Assembly (NCBI GenBank): GCA_029260875.1
Contig: JAJDCL010000031.1
Coordinates: 1-42,694, forward strand
DNA: 42,694 nucleotides
Direction of reading: 5' to 3'
Source of the DNA: Candidatus Saccharimonadota bacterium
GTDB lineage: Bacteria; Patescibacteriota; Saccharimonadia; Saccharimonadales; OFTM59
Shown: piece after piece, positions 7,651 through 15,856 of the stretch
How the letters are laid out: each line of letters starts with the position of its first letter
Position numbering within the stretch: position 1 is the first letter of the stretch
Made by a program: the position numbers and the translations under genes
The notes under the pieces: generated by a model
Database searches by the model: none
What the model saw: the letters and a program-made list of their open reading frames with translations, nothing else
Told to the model about the DNA's origin: nothing

Positions 7651-8307
7651 ATGTATTTTAGGAATCGTGCCGATGCAGGACGAAAAATAGCCAATAAACT
7701 AGGCGCTTATAGCAAACATAATGTCTCTGTTGTGTGTCTCAGTAACGGTGCGGCAATAGTTGGCGCGCAAATAGCTATGAGATTGCATGCGAATATGATG
7801 TTGCTGCTAACCGAGAACATTATTTTGCCGGGCGAGCACGAGGCGATTGCCGCAATAAGTTCGTACGGTAATTTTACTTACAACAATATGTTTAGCCCGG
7901 GTCAATTAGAGGAGTTGGCAAATGAATTCCATCAATACATAGACGCTCAACGCCTGGAAAAGATGCATCGTTTAAATGTTTTGATGGGCCGGGACGGAGA
8001 GATCCGCGCAGAATATTTACGGCATCACGTTGTCATACTGGTGTCGGATGGTCTCGTTAGTGGTTATTCGCTTGATATTGCCTACGACTTCTTAAAAACG
8101 ATAGCCATAGACAAGCTTATTATCGCCGCGCCTGTAGCGAATGTTGCTGCAGTTGACCGCATGCATCTAGTGGGTGATGAAATCTGTTGCTTGAGTGTGG
8201 TAGAGAACTTTATCTCAGTTGATCATTACTATGATGACAATACGATCCCAAAGACGGACGACCTGTTCCGCATGATGAATAATATAAGTATTAACTGGAA
8301 GCACTAG
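7651..8307 (+). CDS. Phosphoribosyltransferase-fold protein
   Basis: 218 aa. The N-terminus (YFRNRADAGRKIANKLGAYS; VVCLSNGAAIVGAQIAMRL) and the central VVILVSDGLVSGYSLDIAYD resemble the stand-alone phosphoribosyltransferase-like family that follows the F.DR.DAG..LA pattern. The PRPP loop, normally D-D-G-x-x-T-G, reads SDGLVSG, so one acidic residue and the threonine are replaced; activity may be lost or altered. Substrate unknown. Predicted near-leaderless transcription; followed by a strong bidirectional terminator. Confidence 0.7.
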   Translation: MYFRNRADAGRKIANKLGAYSKHNVSVVCLSNGAAIVGAQIAMRLHANMMLLLTENIILPGEHEAIAAISSYGNFTYNNMFSPGQLEELANEFHQYIDAQRLEKMHRLNVLMGRDGEIRAEYLRHHVVILVSDGLVSGYSLDIAYDFLKTIAIDKLIIAAPVANVAAVDRMHLVGDEICCLSVVENFISVDHYYDDNTIPKTDDLFRMMNNISINWKH

Positions 8308-8343
8308 TTAACAAAAAGGGTCCGATCGGACCTTTTTTGTTAA
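8308..8343. terminator. Bidirectional intrinsic terminator
   Basis: A 36-nt palindrome with one mismatch (GGTCCGA/TCGGACC core flanked by AACAAAAA and TTTTTTGTT). The T-tract on one strand and A-tract on the other make it work both ways, between two convergent genes. Confidence 0.9.
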
Positions 8344-8386
8344 GTGGGCCTATGGCACACAAATTAAGGTGTAGTGTTGATTTTGG

Positions 8387-9469
8387 TTATTTGGACACGT
8401 TAAATCGAAACTCGGCAATATCGTCCGGCATCATTGTGTATGTTTTGCCTTCAGTACGGACTTTGCCTTGTGAGCGGGCGCTGGCTAATGACCTGGCGAC
8501 AAGCAAGTCTGTGTAGGATACGATTTCGGCAGCAATAAAACCGCGTTCAAAATCCCCATGAATTACACCGGCAGCTTGTGGCGCAGTTGAGCCTTTATGT
8601 ATGGTCCAGGCCCGCACTTCTTTTTCGCCGGCGGTTATATAGCTTTGTAGCCCCAAGGTCTCATAAGCTGTATGGATAAGCTGCTCTAGGCCAGAGTTCT
8701 TGATGCCGTAGCTTTCTAAAAGTTCTAGGCGGTCGTTTTCGTCAAGCGCCTGTAGCTCGTGCTCAATCTTGGCACAAACAAATAGAGCGCGCGATCCGGC
8801 CAATAAGTCTTTCAGTCTTTGTCTTTTTTCATCTGATGTGAGCGTTTGTTCATCGACATTGAACACATAAATTACCGGTTTCATAGTAAGAAGCTGCAAA
8901 TCCTCTAACCCTTCAAAGTCATCGCTAGCCATCACGCTATTTAGCGGCTTACCATCGTTTAGTAGTAGGTGAATACGGGTAAGTTTTTCGTGCAGCGGCC
9001 TTAGCTTTGGGTTTGCCTTGATTTCTTTTTCCAGGCGCGGGAGACGCTTTTCAACTGTTTGAAGATCGGCTAAGACCAGCTCGGTATTTATAACATCTAT
9101 GTCGCGCAGCGGGTCGTGTTTCTCATCGACATGTTGGACGTTTGGGTCATCAAAGGCGCGAACCACATGCGCGATTGCGTTACAGCTACGGATATTTGCC
9201 AGAAACTGATTACCAAGACCTTCGCCTTTGCTGGCGCCGGCTACCAGGCCGGCGATATCTACAAAAGTTACCGTGGCAGGCACGATCTTGTTGGTCTTGT
9301 ATAGCTCGCCTAATTTTTTGAGCCGTTCATCTGGAATCGGCACCATACCCGTATTGGGTTCAATTGTCGCGAAGGGGTAGTTTGCTGCCAGAACATTATT
9401 GTTCGTCAGTGCATTAAAGAGGGTAGACTTGCCAACATTAGGTAGCCCAACAATACCTATGCTTAGCAT
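8387..9469 (-). CDS. ychF: Obg-like ATPase/GTPase YchF
   Basis: 360 aa, full length. G1 GLPNVGKST at 8-16, switch region NYPFATIEPNTG, G3 DIAGL near 71-75, and G4 NVDE in place of NKxD, the change that makes YchF prefer ATP. A helical coiled insertion lies near 125-175. The C-terminal TGS-like domain (about 275-358) has VRAWTIHKGSTAPQAAGVIH and GFIAAEIVSYTDL. It binds ribosomes and is linked to stress responses and translation quality. The start lacks a Shine-Dalgarno. Confidence 0.97.
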   Translation of the reverse strand: MLSIGIVGLPNVGKSTLFNALTNNNVLAANYPFATIEPNTGMVPIPDERLKKLGELYKTNKIVPATVTFVDIAGLVAGASKGEGLGNQFLANIRSCNAIAHVVRAFDDPNVQHVDEKHDPLRDIDVINTELVLADLQTVEKRLPRLEKEIKANPKLRPLHEKLTRIHLLLNDGKPLNSVMASDDFEGLEDLQLLTMKPVIYVFNVDEQTLTSDEKRQRLKDLLAGSRALFVCAKIEHELQALDENDRLELLESYGIKNSGLEQLIHTAYETLGLQSYITAGEKEVRAWTIHKGSTAPQAAGVIHGDFERGFIAAEIVSYTDLLVARSLASARSQGKVRTEGKTYTMMPDDIAEFRFNVSK

Positions 9470-9754
9470 CTAACCCAACTTATGTCGTAGCTTAATATGG
9501 TACATATCCTCATACAGTAATTTCTTTCCTTGCCGCGGCAACTTTTTGGACAACTTGCCGCATATTTCTATAACCCAAATCTTCAGCTAATTTTGCCTAT
9601 GGATAAACCCATACTCGGCCTATTGTAGTTTACAGGGGTAATTATAGCAATTAACAACGATCATGTCTGCTGCCAAAAAGTAGGGGTGTAAGCTTTCAAT
9701 TTTATAACGCTTTTGCTAATATTAGACCAAGGTAATAAATGCTAGTGCTAGCTA
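9470..9754. other. 285-bp divergent intergenic region
   Basis: Lies between ychF (minus) and the TPR gene (plus). It holds a GCTAGTGCTAGC palindrome-like stretch just before the TPR start and a candidate plus-strand promoter (9694-9722). I see no ORF, RNA gene or terminator. Confidence 0.5.
9694..9722 (+). promoter_or_regulatory. Candidate promoter of TPR/pilus region
   Basis: TTTCAA at 9694-9699, 17-bp spacer, TAATAT at 9717-9722 preceded by TGC (extended -10). It would start about 25 nt before the gene at 9755. Confidence 0.4.
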
Positions 9755-10324
9755 ATGACTAATATTAATAAAGAAAATAATAACCAGCCCAGGAATAGGC
9801 CACACTCTAACAAATCGGGTAGACTCGTTCATAAATACGCACTCTTTTTCGTCCTGTGTATAATTCTAATTGGAGCGATCTTAGCTTATGGTTCTAGTAG
9901 AACCCAAAAACAAACCGAGCAGCAGATTGCTGGATTTGACGAAACATTCCAAAATAGCGAGGTTTTATTATCAAATAAAAATTATGATGAAGCCCTTCAG
10001 GTGTGGCGCACTTTTATTGAGCACCAAACAGATCCAGAGGAAGAATCTAAGGGGCATTTGGGCTTGGCTTCAGTCTATATGAACAAACAAGATTATGCTG
10101 CGGCCCTAGCAAGCTATCAGCGATCTGAGCAGCTTTCTGCTCAACCAAAACAAAGTATATATAACGGTGTGATTACAATTGCCAGCATCAACAACAACAA
10201 AACTCTAGAAATAGAGTATAACCGTAAAGCTATAGAGGCACTGGACAAAAACCATCCATTATATGAAGCAGATAAGGCCAGTTATGAAAGACGGATTGAG
10301 GAGCTAAATGCTAAAACTGATTAG
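9755..10324 (+). CDS. Membrane-anchored TPR-repeat protein
   Basis: 189 aa. A polar, Asn-rich N-terminus (1-25) is followed by one membrane helix (about 27-46, YALFFVLCIILIGAILAYG), then an outside helical region with TPR-like repeats: NYDEALQVWRTFIEH, HLGLASVYMNKQDYAAALAS, and IEYNRKAIEALDKNHPLYE. It probably scaffolds other proteins at the cell surface. Its last 17 nt overlap the start of the 909-aa secreted protein, so the two are likely co-translated and act together; being next to the pilus genes suggests a PilF- or FimV-like assembly role, but this is inference. Confidence 0.7.
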   Translation: MTNINKENNNQPRNRPHSNKSGRLVHKYALFFVLCIILIGAILAYGSSRTQKQTEQQIAGFDETFQNSEVLLSNKNYDEALQVWRTFIEHQTDPEEESKGHLGLASVYMNKQDYAAALASYQRSEQLSAQPKQSIYNGVITIASINNNKTLEIEYNRKAIEALDKNHPLYEADKASYERRIEELNAKTD

Positions 10325-13037
10325 AGCACGTCGGCTAGGGGTTGCTTTGTTTTTGGTGGGCTCCATCGGTATGATTTTTCTGGCCGTAACCCCCGCTAAA
10401 GCCGGCCATGTCGGCTGCAGCCCGAGTTTTTATAATAGATGCTCGCAACACGGCTACTTTACGAATAGGGAATACCATATGGGTGGGGCTGGTACATATG
10501 TGATGAGTACCGGAGGACCTAATGGAATCGGGGGTATGCCGGTTAATAATGTTAATGAGTTCGTCAGTTTTATCTATAATCGCTTGCATGACGGAAGCCC
10601 AGTCGACAAATACCAGGATACTACCGGAGCCGCCTTTATTATAAACACCATGCTTGGGCGTTGGGGCAGTGACTATGGCTCAAGAGATGCCGGGGTTATA
10701 TATGCCCGCAATAACTTTAGTGAATGGGAAAAACGCGTACGCTGGTATGACTCTCAAAATTTAGTAGATTGGCACACATTTAGGCGTCACGCTAATTTTG
10801 ACAACTCACTTTACGATCGTGCTACGGGTGACGATGTTTTTTATCGCGACAATAGATTAGATGATGACCAGTTTATTGTGCTTTTCTATACTCCTGGACA
10901 CGGTCCAGGCTCGGCTAGCCCGCAACGTGACTTTATTATTAAGAAAAACTGTGGCAACCCTATTGGGTCAACCCCAGGGTTAAGCTCAGTGCCCCAACAG
11001 GAAGGGGTCATCCAGGGTTATAAAGTAGTGAATCCGGGCTTGGACCCGGCAGTTGAACCGCCCCGTAGCGCACTAATAACCTCCTCTCATAAAGGTGGTC
11101 GCACCACCCGTAATAATCCATATTTTTTTACTGATGTACCAGCAGATAATGACGGGCCAGGTGGCCCGAACCGAGCATTTCACCGCGTAACGGCTGAGGT
11201 TCCTGCGGGTTGGAGGGTCGGATATAACGTATGTTACACAAATAACGCAGCTGCTGGCTGGACAAACCCTTGCGATAACGGGAGAGATGGAGTGACTTGG
11301 AGCAACACAGTTGTTGTTGATGTGTACGTAGGCAATCCTGTAAATGTCTGGTGGCATTACGAGCGCCTGCAGCCACCAGCACCAACAATAAGTGCTCAAT
11401 GTACTAACGGAACAGTTACAGCGCAAATTAATTGGAGCGTATCAGCTTTGCCTCCAACTTCGTACGTGGTTGATGTGGATGATGCGAGTAATTTCAGCCA
11501 GTTCTGGAATAAGTCTGTTCCGCAGGGCACATCTTCAACTAATGTCCCTGCTGGCTTTAAGCCCTATCCATCAGGTAGCGCCCCGCTAGTCCTGCAACGA
11601 GGTGGCCAGTATTTTGCGAGAATTTATTATGTAAACTCAAACCAGCACTCACAAGTCGCAAGCTTTACCGCGCCATCTTGTTGGCAGTTTAATATTCCAA
11701 AGCCCACAGCAAGAGCCCAGCTAAATCCAGATGAATCGGACCCTCAGAACACTGATCTTTCTGCTGGGTTTAGTGTGAATTACAGCCCCTCAGGGGCGCC
11801 AAATCCACAAGGTGTAAAGCTGCGGGTCACTAGATCTTTCTTTATAAGAAAAGCAAACGGCACCATAGTTGCTCTCACGCCAAGTCCTAACCCCAATCCG
11901 GACAATCGTTGGTTTAATGGTCCCGATATAAACGGCCATAATTACCGAGAGAACAGAAATATACCAGCAAGCTTTACGGTCGGGGATGAAGTGTGCGTTA
12001 CGATTACGATCAGCCCGGGTTCAGGTAGTGTTGATAGTAATGGAGATGTAACATCGCCTGGCGCTGCAGTAAGCTCGGATGAACACTGTGCTAAATTTAT
12101 GAACAAGTCGTATTTTAAAGTTTATGGTGGCGATATATCTGCTGGGTCAATTGAATGTCGCGGCTGGTCCGCCTTCCGTACCCCAGGAATGATCACCGCT
12201 TATAACAGTACTGCAACCCCGGGCAAGGGGTCGGGTGTTCAGCTGGCAGCGCTTGCGATTGGGGCTATTCACGAATTCAGTAGTGCAACTGGCCGCACAT
12301 CTGCACCTACTTCGCCAAAAGGCCTGACCTTTGCTAATGTCGTGGCTAGTGGGCAATGGGGAGGTGAGATGGTGGCAGGCGGTTCTTGCCCGCATGATTA
12401 CTTCGGTACTCAACCGTCTACACGCGAGTTCTTAGGCCCGGAGCTAAACTTAAGTGGCTGGAACGGTAATTTACGAACGGCCTCAGGAGTAAGAGTTAGC
12501 GGCACGGTAGACGTGAATAAGCGAGTGACTCTCTATGTTGATGGTGACGTGGTAATTGGCAACAATATTTCATATACTGGCGCCTCTAGTGGGTGGAAAT
12601 ATAGCGACATTCCAAACTTTACTTTAGTGGCAAGAGGTAATATATATATCGGCGCTAATGTTACCGAGGTTACAGGTATCTTCATTGCTCAGCCCAAGAA
12701 CATACTTGACCCCAGCACCGGGGGTGGCGAGATATATACATGCGCATTCGGGACAAGCCCACCTTCGGAGGCACAACTCACGAGAATCACCGGTACCCCG
12801 GGTAATGATAATTGTCGCAACCAACTGACAGTCTACGGAGGTTTTATTGCTAAGCGGTTACGACTACTACGCACTAATGGATCGTTGAAAGATAGCGCTC
12901 CAAACGAAAACAGAGACAGCACAACAATCGCTGAGAGGTTTGTCTTTAGCCCAGAGGCCTGGCTAAGCTCGTCAATTGATCCGGTTGGTGGTTTTGAATC
13001 ATATGATTCTATAACTACGTTGCCACCAATACTTTAG
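10308..13037 (+). CDS. Large secreted surface protein, candidate pilus-associated adhesin
   Basis: 909 aa. Signal peptide (about 1-32: LGVALFLVGSIGMIFLAVTP then AKA|G), so it is exported. After a domain rich in Asn, Tyr and Gly (33-260), the centre has a fibronectin-III-like segment (about 355-465, from QPPAPTISAQCTNGTVTA) and a second beta domain (to about 610). The last 250 residues contain repeated short strands (VTLYVDGDVVIGNNISY, FTLVARGNIYIGANVTEV), as in beta-helical polymer-forming or PilX-like surface domains. No LPxTG or C-terminal anchor is visible. It sits just before pilM, so a pilus-tip or cell-contact function is likely but unproven. Confidence 0.75.
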   Translation: MLKLIRARRLGVALFLVGSIGMIFLAVTPAKAGHVGCSPSFYNRCSQHGYFTNREYHMGGAGTYVMSTGGPNGIGGMPVNNVNEFVSFIYNRLHDGSPVDKYQDTTGAAFIINTMLGRWGSDYGSRDAGVIYARNNFSEWEKRVRWYDSQNLVDWHTFRRHANFDNSLYDRATGDDVFYRDNRLDDDQFIVLFYTPGHGPGSASPQRDFIIKKNCGNPIGSTPGLSSVPQQEGVIQGYKVVNPGLDPAVEPPRSALITSSHKGGRTTRNNPYFFTDVPADNDGPGGPNRAFHRVTAEVPAGWRVGYNVCYTNNAAAGWTNPCDNGRDGVTWSNTVVVDVYVGNPVNVWWHYERLQPPAPTISAQCTNGTVTAQINWSVSALPPTSYVVDVDDASNFSQFWNKSVPQGTSSTNVPAGFKPYPSGSAPLVLQRGGQYFARIYYVNSNQHSQVASFTAPSCWQFNIPKPTARAQLNPDESDPQNTDLSAGFSVNYSPSGAPNPQGVKLRVTRSFFIRKANGTIVALTPSPNPNPDNRWFNGPDINGHNYRENRNIPASFTVGDEVCVTITISPGSGSVDSNGDVTSPGAAVSSDEHCAKFMNKSYFKVYGGDISAGSIECRGWSAFRTPGMITAYNSTATPGKGSGVQLAALAIGAIHEFSSATGRTSAPTSPKGLTFANVVASGQWGGEMVAGGSCPHDYFGTQPSTREFLGPELNLSGWNGNLRTASGVRVSGTVDVNKRVTLYVDGDVVIGNNISYTGASSGWKYSDIPNFTLVARGNIYIGANVTEVTGIFIAQPKNILDPSTGGGEIYTCAFGTSPPSEAQLTRITGTPGNDNCRNQLTVYGGFIAKRLRLLRTNGSLKDSAPNENRDSTTIAERFVFSPEAWLSSSIDPVGGFESYDSITTLPPIL

Positions 13038-13047
13038 GCGCTATACC

Positions 13048-13077
13048 TTGAGCCTATCTAAACGCTTATGCTATAAT
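13048..13077 (+). promoter_or_regulatory. Promoter of the pilM operon
   Basis: TTGAGC at 13048-13053, 18-bp spacer, TATAAT at 13072-13077 preceded by TGC. The start would be near 13084, four nt before the ATG of a short upstream ORF (13088). Confidence 0.65.
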
Positions 13078-13087
13078 CGCTTGTAAC

Positions 13088-13189
13088 ATGAACGATGTAA
13101 TAATAGGAAAAAAAACATACTTAAAATTAGGGGTGGGCATACGCGTTCTGAGGAATCACTCAAATCGCACCCATAGAATACGCACATGA
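13088..13189 (+). CDS. Short upstream ORF overlapping pilM start
   Basis: 33 codons (MNDVIIGKKTYLKLGVGIRV and so on), basic, no recognisable family. Its ATG lies 10 nt after the TATAAT box, and its TGA (13187-13189) overlaps the pilM ATG as ATGA. pilM has no clear Shine-Dalgarno, so this ORF may serve to deliver ribosomes to pilM by reinitiation. A TAGAAT box at 13174-13179 could alternatively give a leaderless pilM mRNA. Similar arrangements occur at 22564 and 37142. Confidence 0.4.
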   Translation: MNDVIIGKKTYLKLGVGIRVLRNHSNRTHRIRT

Positions 13190-14226
13190 GTCTAGTTAGT
13201 GGTGTTAGCGACTTTTTTGGGTTAGATATTGGCACGACTGCTGTACGGCTAGTGCAGCTTCGGGGCAACCCTCCTCTTAAAACACTTGTCAAATATGCTT
13301 ATGTTAATCTTGAAGGCAAAACAGGGGTAAGTGATTCTAGGGCAGACCAGCAAAAAGTTGCTCTCCTAATACGTGACATGATAACTGAGGCGCGCATAAC
13401 TACACAGAATGTTGCCGTAGGCTTGCCGTCCTCTCGGGTTTTTACGGCCGTAGTGGATATTGATCGCCTAGAACCAGATGAACTGGCCAGCACTATCCAG
13501 TACCAAGCGGACTCGCTGATCCCTACTCCTTTGGCTGAATCTAAATTGGACTGGGCGCTTTTGGGTGATTCGCCTAAGGACAAGAATAAAGTAGAGGTGC
13601 TTCTGTCTAGCGTCACGAACGAATTCATTGAAAGTCGCCTTGATATGCTTGAATCCATCGGCCTAAATGTAATTGCTTTTGAGCCAGATAACGTTGCGAT
13701 AGCGCGTGCACTAATTGCCACAGAAGCTACTGTGCCACAGATGGTCTTAGATATAGGCAGCAAAAGCACTGATCTAGTAATTGCTATGAACGGATCACCG
13801 AGATTAACCAGGGCTATACCTACCGGCTCAGATGCGATTATCCGGTCAGCTATGCAAAACCTGAGCATAGACCAAAGCCAGGCCGAACAGTTTGTGTTTA
13901 AATTTGGACTCTCAAAAGACAAACTAGAAGGACAGATTTACCAGGCAATTATAGGTACGATTGATCTTTTGGTGAGCGAAATAGACAAATCAATTAAGTT
14001 TTTTCAATCGCGATATGGCGACACAAGACTTGATAGGATTATAGTAACTGGCGGAGCATCGTCGCTACCTGAGTTCCCGGTGTATCTAGCCAACAAATTC
14101 GGTATCAATATTGAAATAGGTAGTGCCTGGCGTAATATTTCGTTCCCAGCAGAGCGTCAAAATGAATTACTGGCGGTGTCTAATCACTTTGGTGTGGCAG
14201 CCGGTCTAGCGGAGAGGACAGAATGA
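13186..14226 (+). CDS. pilM: Type IV pilus assembly ATPase-fold protein PilM
   Basis: 346 aa, actin-like fold: phosphate-1 motif FFGLDIGTTAVRLVQL (about 11-26), phosphate-2 motif QMVLDIGSKSTDLVIAM (about 185-201) and adenosine motif IIVTGGASSLPEF (about 285-297). PilM is cytoplasmic and binds the N-terminus of PilN, linking the motor to the inner-membrane platform. Its stop TGA overlaps the pilN ATG (ATGA), indicating tight coupling. Confidence 0.93.
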   Translation: MSLVSGVSDFFGLDIGTTAVRLVQLRGNPPLKTLVKYAYVNLEGKTGVSDSRADQQKVALLIRDMITEARITTQNVAVGLPSSRVFTAVVDIDRLEPDELASTIQYQADSLIPTPLAESKLDWALLGDSPKDKNKVEVLLSSVTNEFIESRLDMLESIGLNVIAFEPDNVAIARALIATEATVPQMVLDIGSKSTDLVIAMNGSPRLTRAIPTGSDAIIRSAMQNLSIDQSQAEQFVFKFGLSKDKLEGQIYQAIIGTIDLLVSEIDKSIKFFQSRYGDTRLDRIIVTGGASSLPEFPVYLANKFGINIEIGSAWRNISFPAERQNELLAVSNHFGVAAGLAERTE

Positions 14227-14915
14227 TCCAGTTTAACCTTCTGCCCGACATCAAACTTGAGTATATAAAAACACGTCGCACTAAACGACTGATCATGCTT
14301 ATTGTATCTGTTGTTACGGCAGTGTCTATGACTGTTATGATTCTCCTTTTGATCGTCGTAAATGGCTTTCAAAGATCACACCTTAATAATTTATCAGGCG
14401 ACATCGAGCGTGCTAGCACCGCTATTAAAGAGACGGAAGATTTGGATAAAATTTTGACCATTCAAAGTCAGTTAACTAGCTTACCGGCCTTGCACGAACA
14501 GAAGCCAGTGGCGAGTCGTCTTTTTGGCTACATAAGCCAGATAACGCCAGTCAACACAAGCATCGCACGCCTAAACATCAGTTTTACGGATCAGACGATC
14601 AGCATAACAGGCGCGGCTGATACTTTAGGCACAGTCAATAAATTCGTAGACACCCTGAAGTTTACTGAATTTAAGCTTGGGGACACTCAAGACCGGGCGT
14701 TTTTTGATGTTGTGCTCTCGTCTTTTGGTCGTGACGTGCGCGGAGCAAGCTACACTATCAACCTAAAGTTTAAGCCGGCAATATTTGAGTCTTCTACAGA
14801 GGTCGAGCTCGTTGTTCCCAATATAATCACCACTAGATCACAGACCGAAAAACCAGAAGAAGCGCTTTTTCAGCCGTTAACTACACCAGATTCAGAAGGG
14901 GAGATCCCCCAGTAA
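14223..14915 (+). CDS. pilN: PilN-like pilus alignment protein
   Basis: 230 aa. The N-terminus MIQFNLLPDIKLEYIK is the PilN peptide (NLLP) that binds PilM; one membrane helix follows (about 24-45, LIMLIVSVVTAVSMTVMILL), then a coiled coil (about 50-80) and an alpha/beta domain with FFDVVLSSFGRD. It forms part of the alignment subcomplex with PilO. Overlaps pilM by 4 nt; 12 nt before pilO. Confidence 0.85.
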   Translation: MIQFNLLPDIKLEYIKTRRTKRLIMLIVSVVTAVSMTVMILLLIVVNGFQRSHLNNLSGDIERASTAIKETEDLDKILTIQSQLTSLPALHEQKPVASRLFGYISQITPVNTSIARLNISFTDQTISITGAADTLGTVNKFVDTLKFTEFKLGDTQDRAFFDVVLSSFGRDVRGASYTINLKFKPAIFESSTEVELVVPNIITTRSQTEKPEEALFQPLTTPDSEGEIPQ

Positions 14916-14927
14916 GGGGTAGTCACT

Positions 14928-15599
14928 ATGCCAAAGATTACATTTTCAGCCAAAAGACTTCAGATTAACAAAGAGAATACTCGCACAATGGCTATCATGT
15001 CTCTTGCTGCTGTTCTAACTACCTTCTCATTGGTAGCAAGCAACGCATTGCTGAGCCAACGTTCTTATCAAGCGCGCGTCATCGCCGACAAGGAAAAGGC
15101 CGCCAGGCAACTTGAAGATAACCTACAAAATGTAAAAAATCTTAGAGACTCTTACTTGGCATTTGTGGGAACTGCTCAGAACATCATTGGCGGAGATCCT
15201 CAACTTAACGGTGATAGGAACGGTGACAACGCCAAGATTATCCTTGATGCCTTGCCGAGTAAATATGACTTTCCGGCGCTTGCTAGCAGCCTGGAAAAAC
15301 TACTAGACGAGCGCAATTTTAGCGTAGAAAGTATCGCGGGCACAGATGACGAACTTTCGCAGACCGCACAGACAAACCCCAACCCTGAACACGTAGAAAT
15401 ACCTTTTGAATTGACGATTAACTCAAACTACAGCTCGCTTAAATCGCTCACAGAGGTGTTTGAACTTTCGATTCGTCCTATACATATTACTGCTCTTACT
15501 CTTTCTGGCAATAACGATGCGACGCGACTTTCTATCAGTGCTAAAACATACTATCAGCCCGCCAAAAATCTAGACATTACAACAAAGGAAGTAAGATGA
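14928..15599 (+). CDS. pilO: PilO-like pilus alignment protein
   Basis: 223 aa. One membrane helix (about 22-44), a coiled coil (about 45-75), then an alpha/beta domain with a family-like LTINSNYSSLKSLTEVFELS and RPIHITALTLS. This layout and its place after pilN identify a PilO equivalent, although sequence identity to classical PilO is likely low. Its end overlaps the next gene by 4 nt (ATGA). Confidence 0.8.
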   Translation: MPKITFSAKRLQINKENTRTMAIMSLAAVLTTFSLVASNALLSQRSYQARVIADKEKAARQLEDNLQNVKNLRDSYLAFVGTAQNIIGGDPQLNGDRNGDNAKIILDALPSKYDFPALASSLEKLLDERNFSVESIAGTDDELSQTAQTNPNPEHVEIPFELTINSNYSSLKSLTEVFELSIRPIHITALTLSGNNDATRLSISAKTYYQPAKNLDITTKEVR

Positions 15600-15847
15600 A
15601 AAAAAACGACTTTACCACGCTCGCAGTTGCTATAATAGTCAGCGCATTATTCTCGTTCCTCGTGTCTCGCGCGTTTATTAGTTCTCCTAACGACAGGAAA
15701 ACTCAAGTAGAAGTCGTGGGCCCTATTACCACCGATTTTCCAGCGCCTAATAAAAAGTTTTTTAACGAACAATCTCTCAACCCCACATTACTTATCGAGA
15801 TTACCCCAAACAACAACCCGACCCCATTTCAGCAATCAACACAGTAG
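15596..15847 (+). CDS. Small membrane-anchored protein in the PilP position
   Basis: 83 aa. One membrane helix near the N-terminus (about 6-28, FTTLAVAIIVSALFSFLVSR), then a short Pro/Asn-rich outside tail. It starts within the stop of pilO and ends 9 nt before pilB. In Gram-negative operons the gene after pilO is the lipoprotein pilP; this protein has no lipobox and no HR domain, as expected in a cell without an outer membrane. I do not recognise a family. Confidence 0.75.
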   Translation: MKKNDFTTLAVAIIVSALFSFLVSRAFISSPNDRKTQVEVVGPITTDFPAPNKKFFNEQSLNPTLLIEITPNNNPTPFQQSTQ

Positions 15848-15856
15848 GCACCTAAT

